Below, piece by piece: positions 44,112-53,479 of a DNA stretch of 64,000 nucleotides (the first letter of the stretch is position 1; each line of letters starts with the position of its first letter). Source of the stretch: Chryseobacterium sp. FH1. Lineage in GTDB: Bacteria > Bacteroidota > Bacteroidia > Flavobacteriales > Weeksellaceae. Below the pieces are notes generated by a model that made no database searches, had not been told where the DNA came from, and was given only the letters and a program-made list of their open reading frames with translations. Both the position numbers and the translations under genes were made by a program. The stretch spans positions 474,317-538,316 of the forward strand of contig NZ_JPLZ01000002.1 in NCBI RefSeq assembly GCF_000735135.1, written 5' to 3'.

Positions 44112-45326
44112 ATGCTAGAAAAAAAAGAACATCAGTACGAAAAAGCGGTTTTGGTAGGTCTTATTACCCAAAATCAAAGCGAAGATAAACTGATTGAATA
44201 TATGGACGAACTGGAGTTTTTGGCTTTCACAGCTGGCGCTACAGTTGAAAAACGTTTCACACAAAGATTGACCCAGCCAGATTCCAAAACATTCGTAGGA
44301 AAAGGAAAAATGGAAGAAATCCGTGACTACGCAAAGGAAAATGGAATCGGAACAGTCATTTTCGATGATGAGTTGTCGCCTTCGCAATTGAAAAATCTGG
44401 AGCGCGAAATGGAAGTCAAAATCCTTGACAGAACCAATCTTATCTTAGATATTTTTGCCCAAAGAGCTCAGACTTCATACGCAAGAACGCAAGTGGAATT
44501 GGCTCAATATCAATATCTTTTGCCACGATTGACCAGGATGTGGACCCACCTCGAAAGACAAAAAGGGGGAATCGGGATGCGTGGACCTGGGGAAACGGAA
44601 ATCGAAACCGATAGAAGGATCATCCGCGACCGAATCACCTTGTTGAAAGACAAACTGAAGGTCATCGACAAACAAATGGGAACACAGCGAAACAACCGCG
44701 GAAAAATGGTTCGTACAGCGCTCGTTGGTTACACGAATGTTGGAAAGTCAACCTTGATGAATGCTTTGTCAAAATCCGATGTTTTTGCTGAAAATAAATT
44801 GTTTGCAACGCTGGATACAACAGTTCGAAAAGTGGTGATTGGAAATTTGCCTTTCCTTTTGACGGACACGGTTGGATTCATCAGAAAGTTGCCGACGCAG
44901 TTGGTAGAAAGTTTCAAATCGACTTTGGATGAGGTTCGTGAAGCGGATTTGCTGATTCACGTTGTGGATATTTCGCACGAAAGTTTCGAAGATCATATCA
45001 ATTCTGTGAACGAAATTCTTCAGGAAATCGATGCGCATCGCAAACCGATGATTATGGTTTTCAACAAAATCGATGATTTCACTTATGAGAAAAAGGACGA
45101 GGACGATTTGACGCCTGGTTCCAACAAAAATATCTCGTTGGAAGAATGGCAAAAAACCTGGATGGCGAAATCAAAATTCCCAACCGTTTTCATTTCAGCT
45201 CTGACGAAAGAAAATTTCCCTGAGATGAAGAAAATGATCTACGATGAGGTTCACAGGATTCACATTTCCCGTTTCCCTTACAACGATTTGCTGTTCGAAT
45301 ATTTTGAAGACGAAGAAGAAAATTAA
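44112..45326 (+). CDS. hflX: Ribosome-associated GTPase HflX
   Basis: This 404-residue GTPase has an N-terminal HflX domain (glycine-rich GIGMRGPGETEIETDRR near residues 155-171) and a G domain: G1 GYTNVGKST near 206, G3 DTVGFIRKLP near 253, G4 FNKIDD near 316. HflX splits stalled or stressed 70S ribosomes. The C-terminal part is short. It overlaps the next gene by TAATG, so the downstream exported protein is translationally coupled to it. Confidence 0.95.
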   Translation: MLEKKEHQYEKAVLVGLITQNQSEDKLIEYMDELEFLAFTAGATVEKRFTQRLTQPDSKTFVGKGKMEEIRDYAKENGIGTVIFDDELSPSQLKNLEREMEVKILDRTNLILDIFAQRAQTSYARTQVELAQYQYLLPRLTRMWTHLERQKGGIGMRGPGETEIETDRRIIRDRITLLKDKLKVIDKQMGTQRNNRGKMVRTALVGYTNVGKSTLMNALSKSDVFAENKLFATLDTTVRKVVIGNLPFLLTDTVGFIRKLPTQLVESFKSTLDEVREADLLIHVVDISHESFEDHINSVNEILQEIDAHRKPMIMVFNKIDDFTYEKKDEDDLTPGSNKNISLEEWQKTWMAKSKFPTVFISALTKENFPEMKKMIYDEVHRIHISRFPYNDLLFEYFEDEEEN

Positions 45327-45955
45327 TGAATAGAATCCCTTTATTATTCTTTTTAGTAATGTCGGTTTTTGGGTTTTCTCAAATGTCAAAAATCGATTTG
45401 GACAAAATCAAGAAGGAAGTGAAGGATAAGGAATCGATTTATTTCTATGAAAAAATGGTCTACAAATTCCAAGGCATTCCAAAATCAATTGACAGTTTGG
45501 AAGCCATTCACCTCTATTACGGCAGGAATTTTATTTCAAAAAAAATTTCGACAATTGACGATTCATTCAAAGATCTCTTGAAAGATTTCCAACAGGACAA
45601 ACTGGATGAAACCATCGTCAAAGGCAAGAACTTACTTTCCATCGATCCGACAAATCTGGACTTGCTGATGATTATGTTGCAATGCTATGACCGCCAAAAA
45701 GACCTTAAGAATTTTTCTCATTATTATGGTCAATTTCAGATTCTTACGAGAGCGATGTTAGACTCAGGCGATGGGAAAAGTGAGAAGACGGCCTATCTCG
45801 TCAATTCCGTTGGCGAAGAATATATTTTAATCAATGTGATCCAAATCCCAAGGGAAGCCACAAGATCCTCGAAACCTGCAAAAGGTGGAATGTTCGACAT
45901 TTGGGAAAACAACAACAAAAAAACCTACATCAAAGTCATCTATAATGATTTTTAA
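45326..45955 (+). CDS. Exported DUF4919-like protein
   Basis: This 209-residue protein has a signal peptide (LLFFLVMSVFGFSQ) and a helical, TPR-like middle part (about residues 85-150), ending with GGMFDIWENNNKKTYIKVIY. I recall similar proteins being filed as DUF4919; no function is known. It overlaps the hflX stop and precedes the antiporter gene by 31 bp. Confidence 0.75.
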   Translation: MNRIPLLFFLVMSVFGFSQMSKIDLDKIKKEVKDKESIYFYEKMVYKFQGIPKSIDSLEAIHLYYGRNFISKKISTIDDSFKDLLKDFQQDKLDETIVKGKNLLSIDPTNLDLLMIMLQCYDRQKDLKNFSHYYGQFQILTRAMLDSGDGKSEKTAYLVNSVGEEYILINVIQIPREATRSSKPAKGGMFDIWENNNKKTYIKVIYNDF

Positions 45956-45986
45956 TTAAATCAGAATTTAAAAATAAAAAATATTA

Positions 45987-47258
45987 ATGGAGTTATATTA
46001 CTCATTCTCAGTACTTATCGTTTTGGCATCTGTGTTTGCCTATATTAATTATCGCATTCTAAAATTACCAAGTACCATTGGTATTATGGTGATCGCCATC
46101 ATCGTTTCTTTGTTCTTGGTAATGTTTGGCGAGACTATTTTGCCACGAACTTTTGGACATCTTCACAAACTCATCGACAGTTTTGACTTCACTGAAGTTC
46201 TGATGGGTGCAATGCTAAATTTCCTTTTGTTTGCGGGAGGAATCCACATTAACATCAAAGATCTTCGGGAACAGTTTGGTCCCGTTTTGATCTTCTCAAC
46301 CGTCGGAGTTATCATTTCTACTTTTGCAGTAGCTTTTGGCGCGTTTTATTTATTGCCTTTGGTTGGGATTTCAATGCCGTTTATTTACTGTCTCGTTTTT
46401 GGGGCTTTGATTTCTCCGACCGATCCAGTGGCGGTTCTCAGTATTTTGAAACAGGCCAACGTTTCCAAATCTCTGGAGACGAAAGTTGCGGGTGAATCTC
46501 TTTTTAATGACGGTATGGCCGTTGTGGTTTTCACAGTGGTTTTACAATTGGCAATTGGAAGAGAAGTTGCTTTGAATGTAGAAAGCATCGGACTTTTGTT
46601 GCTCAAGGAAGCTGGAGGCGGTTTGTTTTTGGGTGTTGTTTTAGGATATTCGGCTTCTAGGGCAATGCGTGTAGTGGATGATTATATTATCTCTGTTTTG
46701 ATTACTTTATCAGTCGTAATGGGCGGTTATCTCATTGCACACGAGCTTCATATTTCGGCACCTTTGGCGATGGTCGCGGCGGGATTGTTTATGGGAAATT
46801 TCAGCGAAAGTTTCAAAATGAAATCGGAGACGCAGGATTATTTGATTAAATTCTGGGAATTGATTGATGAGATTATGAATGCCGTTCTGTTCCTATTTAT
46901 TGGTTTTGAATTGCTGTTAATCAAAGACTTAAATGATTATCTTATAGCTGGTGGAATTTGTATTATGATAGTTTTGGTGGCACGTTGGATTGCGATTTTT
47001 GTCCCGACCAAGTTTATGGCTTTCAAATACAGATTTAGTCCACAGACCGTGAAAGTTCTGGTTTGGGGTGGAATTCGAGGTGGGGTTTCTATTGCATTGG
47101 CATTGTCTATTCCTCAAAACGAATACAGCAAAATCATCATTAGTATCACTTATTGTGTTGTGGTGTTTTCGATTGTAGTTCAGGGACTTACGATTGCAAA
47201 AGTTGCCAATCCGAAGAAGATTGCGACTGAAGAAAAAATATTAGAAGAAATTCATTGA
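45987..47258 (+). CDS. Sodium:proton antiporter, CPA1/NhaP-type
   Basis: This 423-residue membrane protein has about twelve helices. The ion-binding Asp is in FGALISPTDPVAVLSILKQ near residues 139-157, and the second acidic site in KVAGESLFNDGMAVVVF near 166-182, both CPA1 hallmarks. A conserved arginine lies in GGIRGGVSIALALSIP near 368-383. It would exchange Na+ or K+ for H+ across the inner membrane. The CAT-like gene begins 2 bp after its stop. Confidence 0.93.
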   Translation: MELYYSFSVLIVLASVFAYINYRILKLPSTIGIMVIAIIVSLFLVMFGETILPRTFGHLHKLIDSFDFTEVLMGAMLNFLLFAGGIHINIKDLREQFGPVLIFSTVGVIISTFAVAFGAFYLLPLVGISMPFIYCLVFGALISPTDPVAVLSILKQANVSKSLETKVAGESLFNDGMAVVVFTVVLQLAIGREVALNVESIGLLLLKEAGGGLFLGVVLGYSASRAMRVVDDYIISVLITLSVVMGGYLIAHELHISAPLAMVAAGLFMGNFSESFKMKSETQDYLIKFWELIDEIMNAVLFLFIGFELLLIKDLNDYLIAGGICIMIVLVARWIAIFVPTKFMAFKYRFSPQTVKVLVWGGIRGGVSIALALSIPQNEYSKIIISITYCVVVFSIVVQGLTIAKVANPKKIATEEKILEEIH

Positions 47259-47260
47259 TA

Positions 47261-47890
47261 ATGAAAGTCATAGACATCGATACGTGGAAGAGAAAAGAAC
47301 ATTTTCAATTCTTTTCCGGAATGAAAAGTCCCTATTTTGGAATAGTAACCGAAGTTGATTGCACAGAAACTTTTCAGCTGGCAAAAGATAACAAAGAATC
47401 CTTTTTCGCACATTATCTTCATAAATCAATGAAAGCCGTAAACTCAGTTGAAGAGTTTGGTTATCGAATTGTAAATGATGAAGTTATAGCCTTTGATGTT
47501 GTTCACGTTGGTTCTACAATTGGACGAATTGACGGAACCTTTGGCTTCTCTTACTTCGAATATTCTGATGATTTTCAAATCTTCAATCAGAATTTGCAAA
47601 AGGAAATTGATGAGGTTCAAAATTCAACGGGTTTGAGAATTAAAAACGAATCACTTCCGCCCAATCATATCCGACATTCCACGATGCCTTGGACGACTTT
47701 TACAGGGTTGTTGCATCCGACAGATTTTGACCCAAAAGAATCGATTCCTAAAATTGTATTTGGAAAATTCTCTGAGAAAAACGGCCGAAAAATGTTGCCA
47801 ATTTCTTTGGAAGGACATCACGGTTTGATGGATGGTTTTCATTTGGCGAAATATTTGGAAGCGTTTCAGAATCAGCTTGATTTGAAATAA
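47261..47890 (+). CDS. Chloramphenicol acetyltransferase-like protein (CAT fold)
   Basis: This 209-residue protein matches class A chloramphenicol acetyltransferases over its whole length: DIDTWKRKEHFQFF at the start, PWTTFTGLLHP near residues 142-152, and GHHGLMDGFHLAKY at 185-198 with catalytic His187 and Asp191. By alignment with known CATs the serine of PWxSFTSF that supports the transition state (Ser148) is Gly here. The ATG at 47261 is preferred over a TTG six bases earlier. It may be a natural acyltransferase on another substrate. There are no mobile-element signs around it. Confidence 0.88.
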   Translation: MKVIDIDTWKRKEHFQFFSGMKSPYFGIVTEVDCTETFQLAKDNKESFFAHYLHKSMKAVNSVEEFGYRIVNDEVIAFDVVHVGSTIGRIDGTFGFSYFEYSDDFQIFNQNLQKEIDEVQNSTGLRIKNESLPPNHIRHSTMPWTTFTGLLHPTDFDPKESIPKIVFGKFSEKNGRKMLPISLEGHHGLMDGFHLAKYLEAFQNQLDLK

Positions 47891-47897
47891 ATTATAA

Positions 47898-48722
47898 ATG
47901 ATGAAAAAAATATTTTACCTTTTCTGTTTGTTGATTTTTGGACTTGCTTTTTCTCAAAATCAATTGCCTCAAAATCAAAAAATTGATTCAATCATCATTG
48001 GAAATCAAACTTTTGAAGCCTATAAAGCAAGTCTTGTGGATTATGGAATAAAACCAATGAAAGTTGCATATCCGAATGCTCCAAAGGAATTTTGGGATGA
48101 TATTGATTCAAAGCTAACTGATACAGAAATCCTAAACCAAATCCGTGAAGTTTATAAAGAAAACTTTACTGAGAAAGAGATTAATGAGCTTTACACTTTT
48201 ATAATTTCTCCGTCTTATAAAAAATCTATTACTAACTATTCGATGATTCAAGAAGGAATATCAAAAAAATTCTTTTGGATAGGAGAAGAATTAAGTAAAA
48301 TGGAGCAGAAAGAATCTCAAAAGATTTCCCAGCCTAATCTTGAATCAAAAGATTTTACACCAGTGAAAACAAATCTTCAAGATGGATTTTATGAAGTTTT
48401 GAATGATGAAAAGGTAGATGTTTCCAAGATGAAACTATCTAAAAAACCATCAATTTTATTGAAAAATATTTCTGATACAAAAGAAAATTTGGATGACCTT
48501 AATAATTTGATAATCAATCTAGAGTTTGATGAAGAAGGTTCGGCTTTATTTCATCTTCTTAGTTATAGGAACATAGGAAAACCAATTGCAATTGTTGTTA
48601 ATAAAAAAATAATTTCAGCGCCTGTTGTAATGGAGCCTATTAAAGATGGGAAACTTCGAATTTCTGGAAAATTTAGTGCACAAGAAGTTAAAGAAATTAC
48701 AGATAAACTGAATTTAAAATGA
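47898..48722 (+). CDS. Exported protein: DUF2059-like domain plus SecD/SecDF P1-head-like domain
   Basis: This 274-residue protein has a signal peptide (IFYLFCLLIFGLAFSQ). A DUF2059-like helical segment lies near residues 75-120 (VYKENFTEKEINELYTFI). A C-terminal domain from about 205 looks like the head of the SecD P1 domain: FDEEGSALFHLLS, GKPIAIVVNKKIISAPVV, then LRISGKFSAQEVKEITDKL. In SecDF this head sits on membrane-embedded machinery and touches secreted proteins; here there are no transmembrane helices, so it would act free in the periplasm. It overlaps the AlkD-like gene by ATGA. The function is unknown. Confidence 0.7.
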   Translation: MMKKIFYLFCLLIFGLAFSQNQLPQNQKIDSIIIGNQTFEAYKASLVDYGIKPMKVAYPNAPKEFWDDIDSKLTDTEILNQIREVYKENFTEKEINELYTFIISPSYKKSITNYSMIQEGISKKFFWIGEELSKMEQKESQKISQPNLESKDFTPVKTNLQDGFYEVLNDEKVDVSKMKLSKKPSILLKNISDTKENLDDLNNLIINLEFDEEGSALFHLLSYRNIGKPIAIVVNKKIISAPVVMEPIKDGKLRISGKFSAQEVKEITDKLNLK

Positions 48723-49435
48723 AATCAGTTAATGACATAAAACAAGCTCTTGAAATCCTTGTCATTCCCGGAAAAGCCGAAATTATGCAAAGCTTTTTCA
48801 AAACAGGAAAAGGCGAATATGGCGAAGGCGATATTTTTATTGGCGTTACAGTTCCAGACCAAAGAAGCGTTGCGAAAGAATTTTATAATCAAGTTTCTTT
48901 GGAAGAAATCAGCGAATTATTATCGTCAAAAATCCACGAACATCGTTTGACCGCTTTGCTAATGTTGGTTTACAAATTCGAAAAAATAAAAGATAAAAAT
49001 CAGCAAAAAGAAATCGTCGATTTTTATTTGAAGCATACAAAACACATCAACAATTGGGATTTGGTTGATACGTCGTGTTACAAGATTTTAGGTCGATATT
49101 GTTTTGAAAATCAGGATTCTAAAATCTTAGGAAAATTGGCGGATTCCAAAAATATGTGGGAAATGCGAATGGCAATTGTCGGAACAATGTATCACATCAA
49201 AAAAGGCGAATTTGAATTAACGAAATCTTTTGCGCTCAAAAATCTCCATCATCCACACGATTTGATGCACAAAGCCAACGGCTGGCTTCTCCGCGAAATG
49301 GGAAAGAAAAACGGATCCGAATTGTTGGATTTCCTAAATCTTCATTACAAAGAAATGCCAAGAACTTGTCTGCGATATGCGATAGAAAAATTGGACGAAA
49401 GTTTGCGTCAGGATTATTTGAAAGGAAGGATTTAA
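48719..49435 (+). CDS. AlkD-like DNA alkylation repair protein
   Basis: This 238-residue all-helical HEAT-like repeat protein of the AlkC/AlkD family has GVTVPDQRSVAKEF near residues 42-55, INNWDLVDTSCYKILG near 101-116 with the catalytic Asp, and MWEMRMAIVGTMYHI near 144-158. AlkD-type glycosylases remove alkylated purines without flipping the base. It overlaps the upstream exported protein by four bases, an odd pairing of a cytoplasmic repair enzyme with a secreted protein. Confidence 0.88.
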   Translation: MKSVNDIKQALEILVIPGKAEIMQSFFKTGKGEYGEGDIFIGVTVPDQRSVAKEFYNQVSLEEISELLSSKIHEHRLTALLMLVYKFEKIKDKNQQKEIVDFYLKHTKHINNWDLVDTSCYKILGRYCFENQDSKILGKLADSKNMWEMRMAIVGTMYHIKKGEFELTKSFALKNLHHPHDLMHKANGWLLREMGKKNGSELLDFLNLHYKEMPRTCLRYAIEKLDESLRQDYLKGRI

Positions 49436-49516
49436 ATTAAAGTTTTACTTTCAGCTAAAACATAACTTTTTTAGGGAAAGAAAAATTATCTTTGTTAGAA
49501 ACCAATTTTTATTTCT

Positions 49517-50182
49517 GTGAAAATCTTCAAATATTTCTTTCTTTTCTGCATTTTCCTCAGCTTGACAAGTTGCTTCGATATTATTGATAAAATAAGTATG
49601 AAAGCCCATGGAAGCGGAGAATATACTGTGATTCTGAATGCCAGCAAAAGCAAAACCCGACTTCAATCCATCTCAAAAATGGAAACCATCAATGGCAAAA
49701 AAGTTCCTAAAAAATCTGAGATTGAAAGCAAAGTGAATCAAGCTTCCAACGTTTTCAAAAGTGTTGCGGGAATCAGCAATGTAAAAACGAGCTTGGATTT
49801 TGATAATTTCATTATTAAGCTGAGTTGTAATTTTAAGAAAATTGAAAATATCAATTCTGGTCTGGAACAATTGAAAGCCAAAAACATCATCGGAAAAACG
49901 GTTCCGACACAATTGTACAAGCAAAATGTTGCTGAGAAAACTTTCATCAGAAACAAAATCGAAAGTTATAAAAACGATTATGATAAGCTAAGCAAAGCCG
50001 ACAAAGAAGTTTTCAGCGATGCGACTTACACGTCAATTTTACAATTCGAAAACGTGATAAAATCTCAGACCAACAATTCTTACACAGTGTCGCCAAACAA
50101 AAAAGCGATAAAACTGAATGGAAATATTCTAGATTTTATCCTTCGGAAAAAACAAATTCAAAACACCATCTCATTAAACTAA
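49517..50182 (+). CDS. Hypothetical lipoprotein
   Basis: This 221-residue protein has a lipoprotein signal (YFFLFCIFLSLTSC, C19) and begins at GTG. The mature part is Lys- and Ser-rich with alternating strands and helices; I recognise no domain. It is 22 bp upstream of the DUF4836-like gene, and the three genes 49517-53464 run in the same direction with almost no gaps. A joint envelope role is likely but unproven. Confidence 0.75.
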   Translation: MKIFKYFFLFCIFLSLTSCFDIIDKISMKAHGSGEYTVILNASKSKTRLQSISKMETINGKKVPKKSEIESKVNQASNVFKSVAGISNVKTSLDFDNFIIKLSCNFKKIENINSGLEQLKAKNIIGKTVPTQLYKQNVAEKTFIRNKIESYKNDYDKLSKADKEVFSDATYTSILQFENVIKSQTNNSYTVSPNKKAIKLNGNILDFILRKKQIQNTISLN

Positions 50183-50203
50183 TCCAAGAAAAATATAAAA
50201 ACT

Positions 50204-52243
50204 ATGAAATCAATTTTACTCAAAAAACAACTGGTATTTTTCTTGATATTTTGTTGTGCTTTTGCGTTTTCTCAAAGCAAAATTCAGGTTCCTGCAAATG
50301 CCGTTTTCTATATGGAAGTGAATGGAAAACAACTAAATTCAAAGACTAATTGGCAAAAACTCAATCCAATTTTACAAAATTTAAATAAAAACGACCTCGA
50401 AAAACCAACCTGGAAAGATTTCTCGGACACGGGAATCCAGAAAGATGCGAAGCAATATCATTATGTTAGTTTCAACGACTCTGTGAAGTCGTACACAGCG
50501 CATTTGATTTTGGAGGATGCGGTGAAGTTTGTAGAATTCATCAAGGTTTCCGCGAAGAAAGAATTGGAAATCACAAAGAAAAACAAATATTCTTTCACCA
50601 ATTTGAATGACGATACTTTTGTGGCTTGGGACGGAAAAAGAGCCGTGATTTCCGGAATTAGCTACACGAAGAAATTTCCAAAATTCGATTATGATTATTC
50701 TGCCGATAGCACCGCAGTTGTCGTAGATGTAGAAGAACCTCCGATGATAGATAGCGCTTATGCAGAAGCAGATTCCACTTACTATGAACCAGAAAAACCT
50801 TTCAATTATAAAGATGAAATCCAATATTTGAAGGACGAAATCAAATATCAAAAAGCGGACATCAAGGAACATCAGGATGAAATTGTTCGCCTCCAAAAAG
50901 ATATCAAATATCTAGAGAAACACCACAAATATCCTGAAGAGAAAAAATCAACGACGGAATTGGATGAAGTAGCCTCTGCAAAACCGACTGAGGAATACGA
51001 CGAGGAAGCGGAAGATTTGGCTTATCAAAAAGAAATGGATTCTATCAAATTGGTAGATTTTAAAATCGTGAAAGCCTTTGCAGAAAAGGATTTTGATAGA
51101 TATTTTGATTCCAATATGGAAGTTGAAGTTCCGAAGGAAATGGTCAAATTCCAAGACCCGAATTCAGACGTTTTCGTATATTCCAATTATGGGGAGATGT
51201 TCAGAACGGGCGTTTACAAAGATTTGATGAAACTTTATAGTTTTGGAGATTTGTTGGACAATCTTTACAATTCCAATTCGTCTTACAACTTGTATTTTGA
51301 CAAGAGCAAAGTGCGTCTCGTGAATCATTATCAACATAAAAATACCGAAACCCAGAAGCATATTTCCGCACTTTACCAAGGGAAAAAGAATAAGAAACTG
51401 ATGGCTTTGATTCCGGACAAAAGCATCGGATATTATGCGATGAACCTCGATGGGTACAAGTATTTTGATTTGATGTACAACCTGTTCGAAAGTAAATCTG
51501 GCAACGGAAAATATCAGAAAGAATTGGAGCTGATGATGCAAACTGTGAAAATCGTTTTGGACGAGGAAGCCATTTCGAAAATCGCTCCAGGAAACGGGAT
51601 TTTTGTTTTGAATGCGCTGAATACCAAAAAAGTAGAGTACACGGATTACGATTTTGATGAGAATTTCAACAGCAAAGAAATCAAAAAAACAAAAGATGTG
51701 GTGGTTCCAGATTTCACGTTTGCATTTGCAACTGGGAATGATGATTATTGGAAAAGGGTATTCAATGTGTTGACGACGAACAAAGAATTGTCTGAGAAAT
51801 TTGCAAAAAATGGCGATATTTTTTATCTTAAAAAAGACGAGAAAAATGGAACTTATATCGACCAATTATATTTTACCGTAAAGGACGGAATCGTTTATCT
51901 CACGACTTCTCTGGAGAATCTGGTTCCGAAAAAACAATCAGGCGTTTCTGAAAAATGGTCCAAAGATGCGAGCAAACATCCGCTTTCTGGCAACATCAAT
52001 ATGCAGAGGTTGATGAGCGGTTTGGAAAAGAAATTCAAGACGATTTCTCAGAAAAAAGCTTTGGATTTGTTCAGGAAAAATGTCGGTGATATTTATTTCA
52101 AAACCGATGTGAAAGGTGATAGTTTGGAAACCGAATTCAACTACTCCACGCCAAATTCTTCCGAAAACAGTTTGATGTATTTCTTCGATTTTTGTAACGA
52201 TTTGATTAAGATTTCTGAAAAAGAAACATCAACGGCCTTGTAA
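50204..52243 (+). CDS. Large exported protein, DUF4836-like
   Basis: This 679-residue protein has a signal peptide (LVFFLIFCCAFAFSQ). It begins VPANAVFYMEVNGKQL, as in Bacteroidetes DUF4836-type proteins. A long charged coiled-coil insert lies near residues 200-250 (repeated D/E-I-x-x-x-K patterns around EIQYLKDEIKYQKADIKEHQ), followed by an acidic segment. The C-terminal half is a repeat of the same kind of beta/alpha fold (MALIPDKSIGYYAMNLDGY). The function is unknown. The next gene starts directly at its stop codon and shares the N-terminal theme, so the two may be distant paralogues. Confidence 0.75.
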   Translation: MKSILLKKQLVFFLIFCCAFAFSQSKIQVPANAVFYMEVNGKQLNSKTNWQKLNPILQNLNKNDLEKPTWKDFSDTGIQKDAKQYHYVSFNDSVKSYTAHLILEDAVKFVEFIKVSAKKELEITKKNKYSFTNLNDDTFVAWDGKRAVISGISYTKKFPKFDYDYSADSTAVVVDVEEPPMIDSAYAEADSTYYEPEKPFNYKDEIQYLKDEIKYQKADIKEHQDEIVRLQKDIKYLEKHHKYPEEKKSTTELDEVASAKPTEEYDEEAEDLAYQKEMDSIKLVDFKIVKAFAEKDFDRYFDSNMEVEVPKEMVKFQDPNSDVFVYSNYGEMFRTGVYKDLMKLYSFGDLLDNLYNSNSSYNLYFDKSKVRLVNHYQHKNTETQKHISALYQGKKNKKLMALIPDKSIGYYAMNLDGYKYFDLMYNLFESKSGNGKYQKELELMMQTVKIVLDEEAISKIAPGNGIFVLNALNTKKVEYTDYDFDENFNSKEIKKTKDVVVPDFTFAFATGNDDYWKRVFNVLTTNKELSEKFAKNGDIFYLKKDEKNGTYIDQLYFTVKDGIVYLTTSLENLVPKKQSGVSEKWSKDASKHPLSGNINMQRLMSGLEKKFKTISQKKALDLFRKNVGDIYFKTDVKGDSLETEFNYSTPNSSENSLMYFFDFCNDLIKISEKETSTAL

Positions 52244-53464
52244 ATGAAAAGAGCAATCATCCTTCTTGCAGTCCTGTTTTTCGTCGCGGTTGTCGGCTAT
52301 TTTTTCTGGTCTCTGAAGGATAAGGATTTGAAGGCTGTTCCTAGAAACACAGATGTTTTGGTTTTGGTTGATTCTAAAAAATTGTCAGAACAATACATTT
52401 TGACTTTAGTAAAAAATCCTTCCAAATGGTTTGAAACTTCAAATGGTTCTTTTAAAAATAGTGGCGTAGAAGTTGCGGATTATGTTCAGATTTTTCATTT
52501 AAAAGACACGAGTTTCTATGAATGGTACAGCGTTTTTGAAATTTTGGATAAAGATAAACTTGTCAAATTTTTGGACGAGAAAGGTTTTAAGTTAATTAAA
52601 AATAACCTATACAAAAACAACCAGTTTTCTATAAAAATAGAGTCTTCGAAATGTATTGTCGGATTTTCAAATTCAAATTTTGATAAGACGACGGCTGAAA
52701 TTTTCAATTCAAAATTCAAAAATTTGTACGCCGACGAATTGATAAATAACTCAATTGCCAGCGTTTCTTACTTTGCCAAATCCAAGATTCAAAAGTTTGC
52801 AGTTTATTTGAATGATGAAAATATCGAAATCAAAACGAAAAGTTTAGACGACCATTTCTCATCGATGATTTCAGATTTGGATAAACAAACTTCATTTTTG
52901 AAGTTGGAGTTGGATTCAATCAATGTTAAAATTGCATCCGCATTATTCAATAAAAAACTGAGCGATTCCATTAAAATTAATTCGCTTTCTGCCGTTGCAG
53001 AACTGGAAATGGTCAAAGATAAAATCATCAGTTATGGTTACGACGACAATTTCAATGAGGTGGAAATGGTGAGTTATCAGCAGATTCTGCAACCCAATTA
53101 TTCCATCAATTTGCAAAGTTGGGAATCGGAAAATCTTTGGTTGTATTTCCAGCAAAAGAATTGGATTAATGCCCAAAGTCAGTTAACGCCAATTCCGTTT
53201 CAGCCGAATGTCATTAAGAAAAACGGAAGAGATATTTCAATTAAATCGACAAGAAAAGCAATAGATTTTGGACAGCATTTTTCCGGCAATTATGTTTTTA
53301 TTAAAAATAATCCGTTATTAATCAATTCGGTCAAATCGCTTTCGGTTTCGGAAAAGAAAGCTATTTCGAAAATCGATTACAGTTTTTATGGAAACAAAAG
53401 CGATTATTTTTACTTGAAAATTAACTTTAAAAAAGAAAAATTACCACTTATTTTGAGATGGTAA
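52244..53464 (+). CDS. Membrane-anchored hypothetical protein related to its upstream neighbour
   Basis: This 406-residue protein has an N-terminal membrane anchor (AIILLAVLFFVAVVGYFFW) and then a mature region starting AVPRNTDVLVLVDSKKLSEQ, resembling the VPANAVFYMEVNGKQL start of the preceding protein. The remainder is a mix of strands and helices with no known motif. It abuts the upstream gene with no spacer. It probably works with the two upstream exported proteins in the periplasm. Confidence 0.7.
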   Translation: MKRAIILLAVLFFVAVVGYFFWSLKDKDLKAVPRNTDVLVLVDSKKLSEQYILTLVKNPSKWFETSNGSFKNSGVEVADYVQIFHLKDTSFYEWYSVFEILDKDKLVKFLDEKGFKLIKNNLYKNNQFSIKIESSKCIVGFSNSNFDKTTAEIFNSKFKNLYADELINNSIASVSYFAKSKIQKFAVYLNDENIEIKTKSLDDHFSSMISDLDKQTSFLKLELDSINVKIASALFNKKLSDSIKINSLSAVAELEMVKDKIISYGYDDNFNEVEMVSYQQILQPNYSINLQSWESENLWLYFQQKNWINAQSQLTPIPFQPNVIKKNGRDISIKSTRKAIDFGQHFSGNYVFIKNNPLLINSVKSLSVSEKKAISKIDYSFYGNKSDYFYLKINFKKEKLPLILRW

Positions 53465-53479
53465 AATGATAGAGATTAA

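Noticed and set aside
47261-47890. Acquired chloramphenicol-resistance gene
   Set aside because: There are no insertion sequences, integrase or composition shift around it, and the serine important for CAT activity is replaced.
51164-51865. A 233-codon open frame on the minus strand
   Set aside because: It is antisense to the large exported protein at 50204-52243 and shows shadow-like composition.
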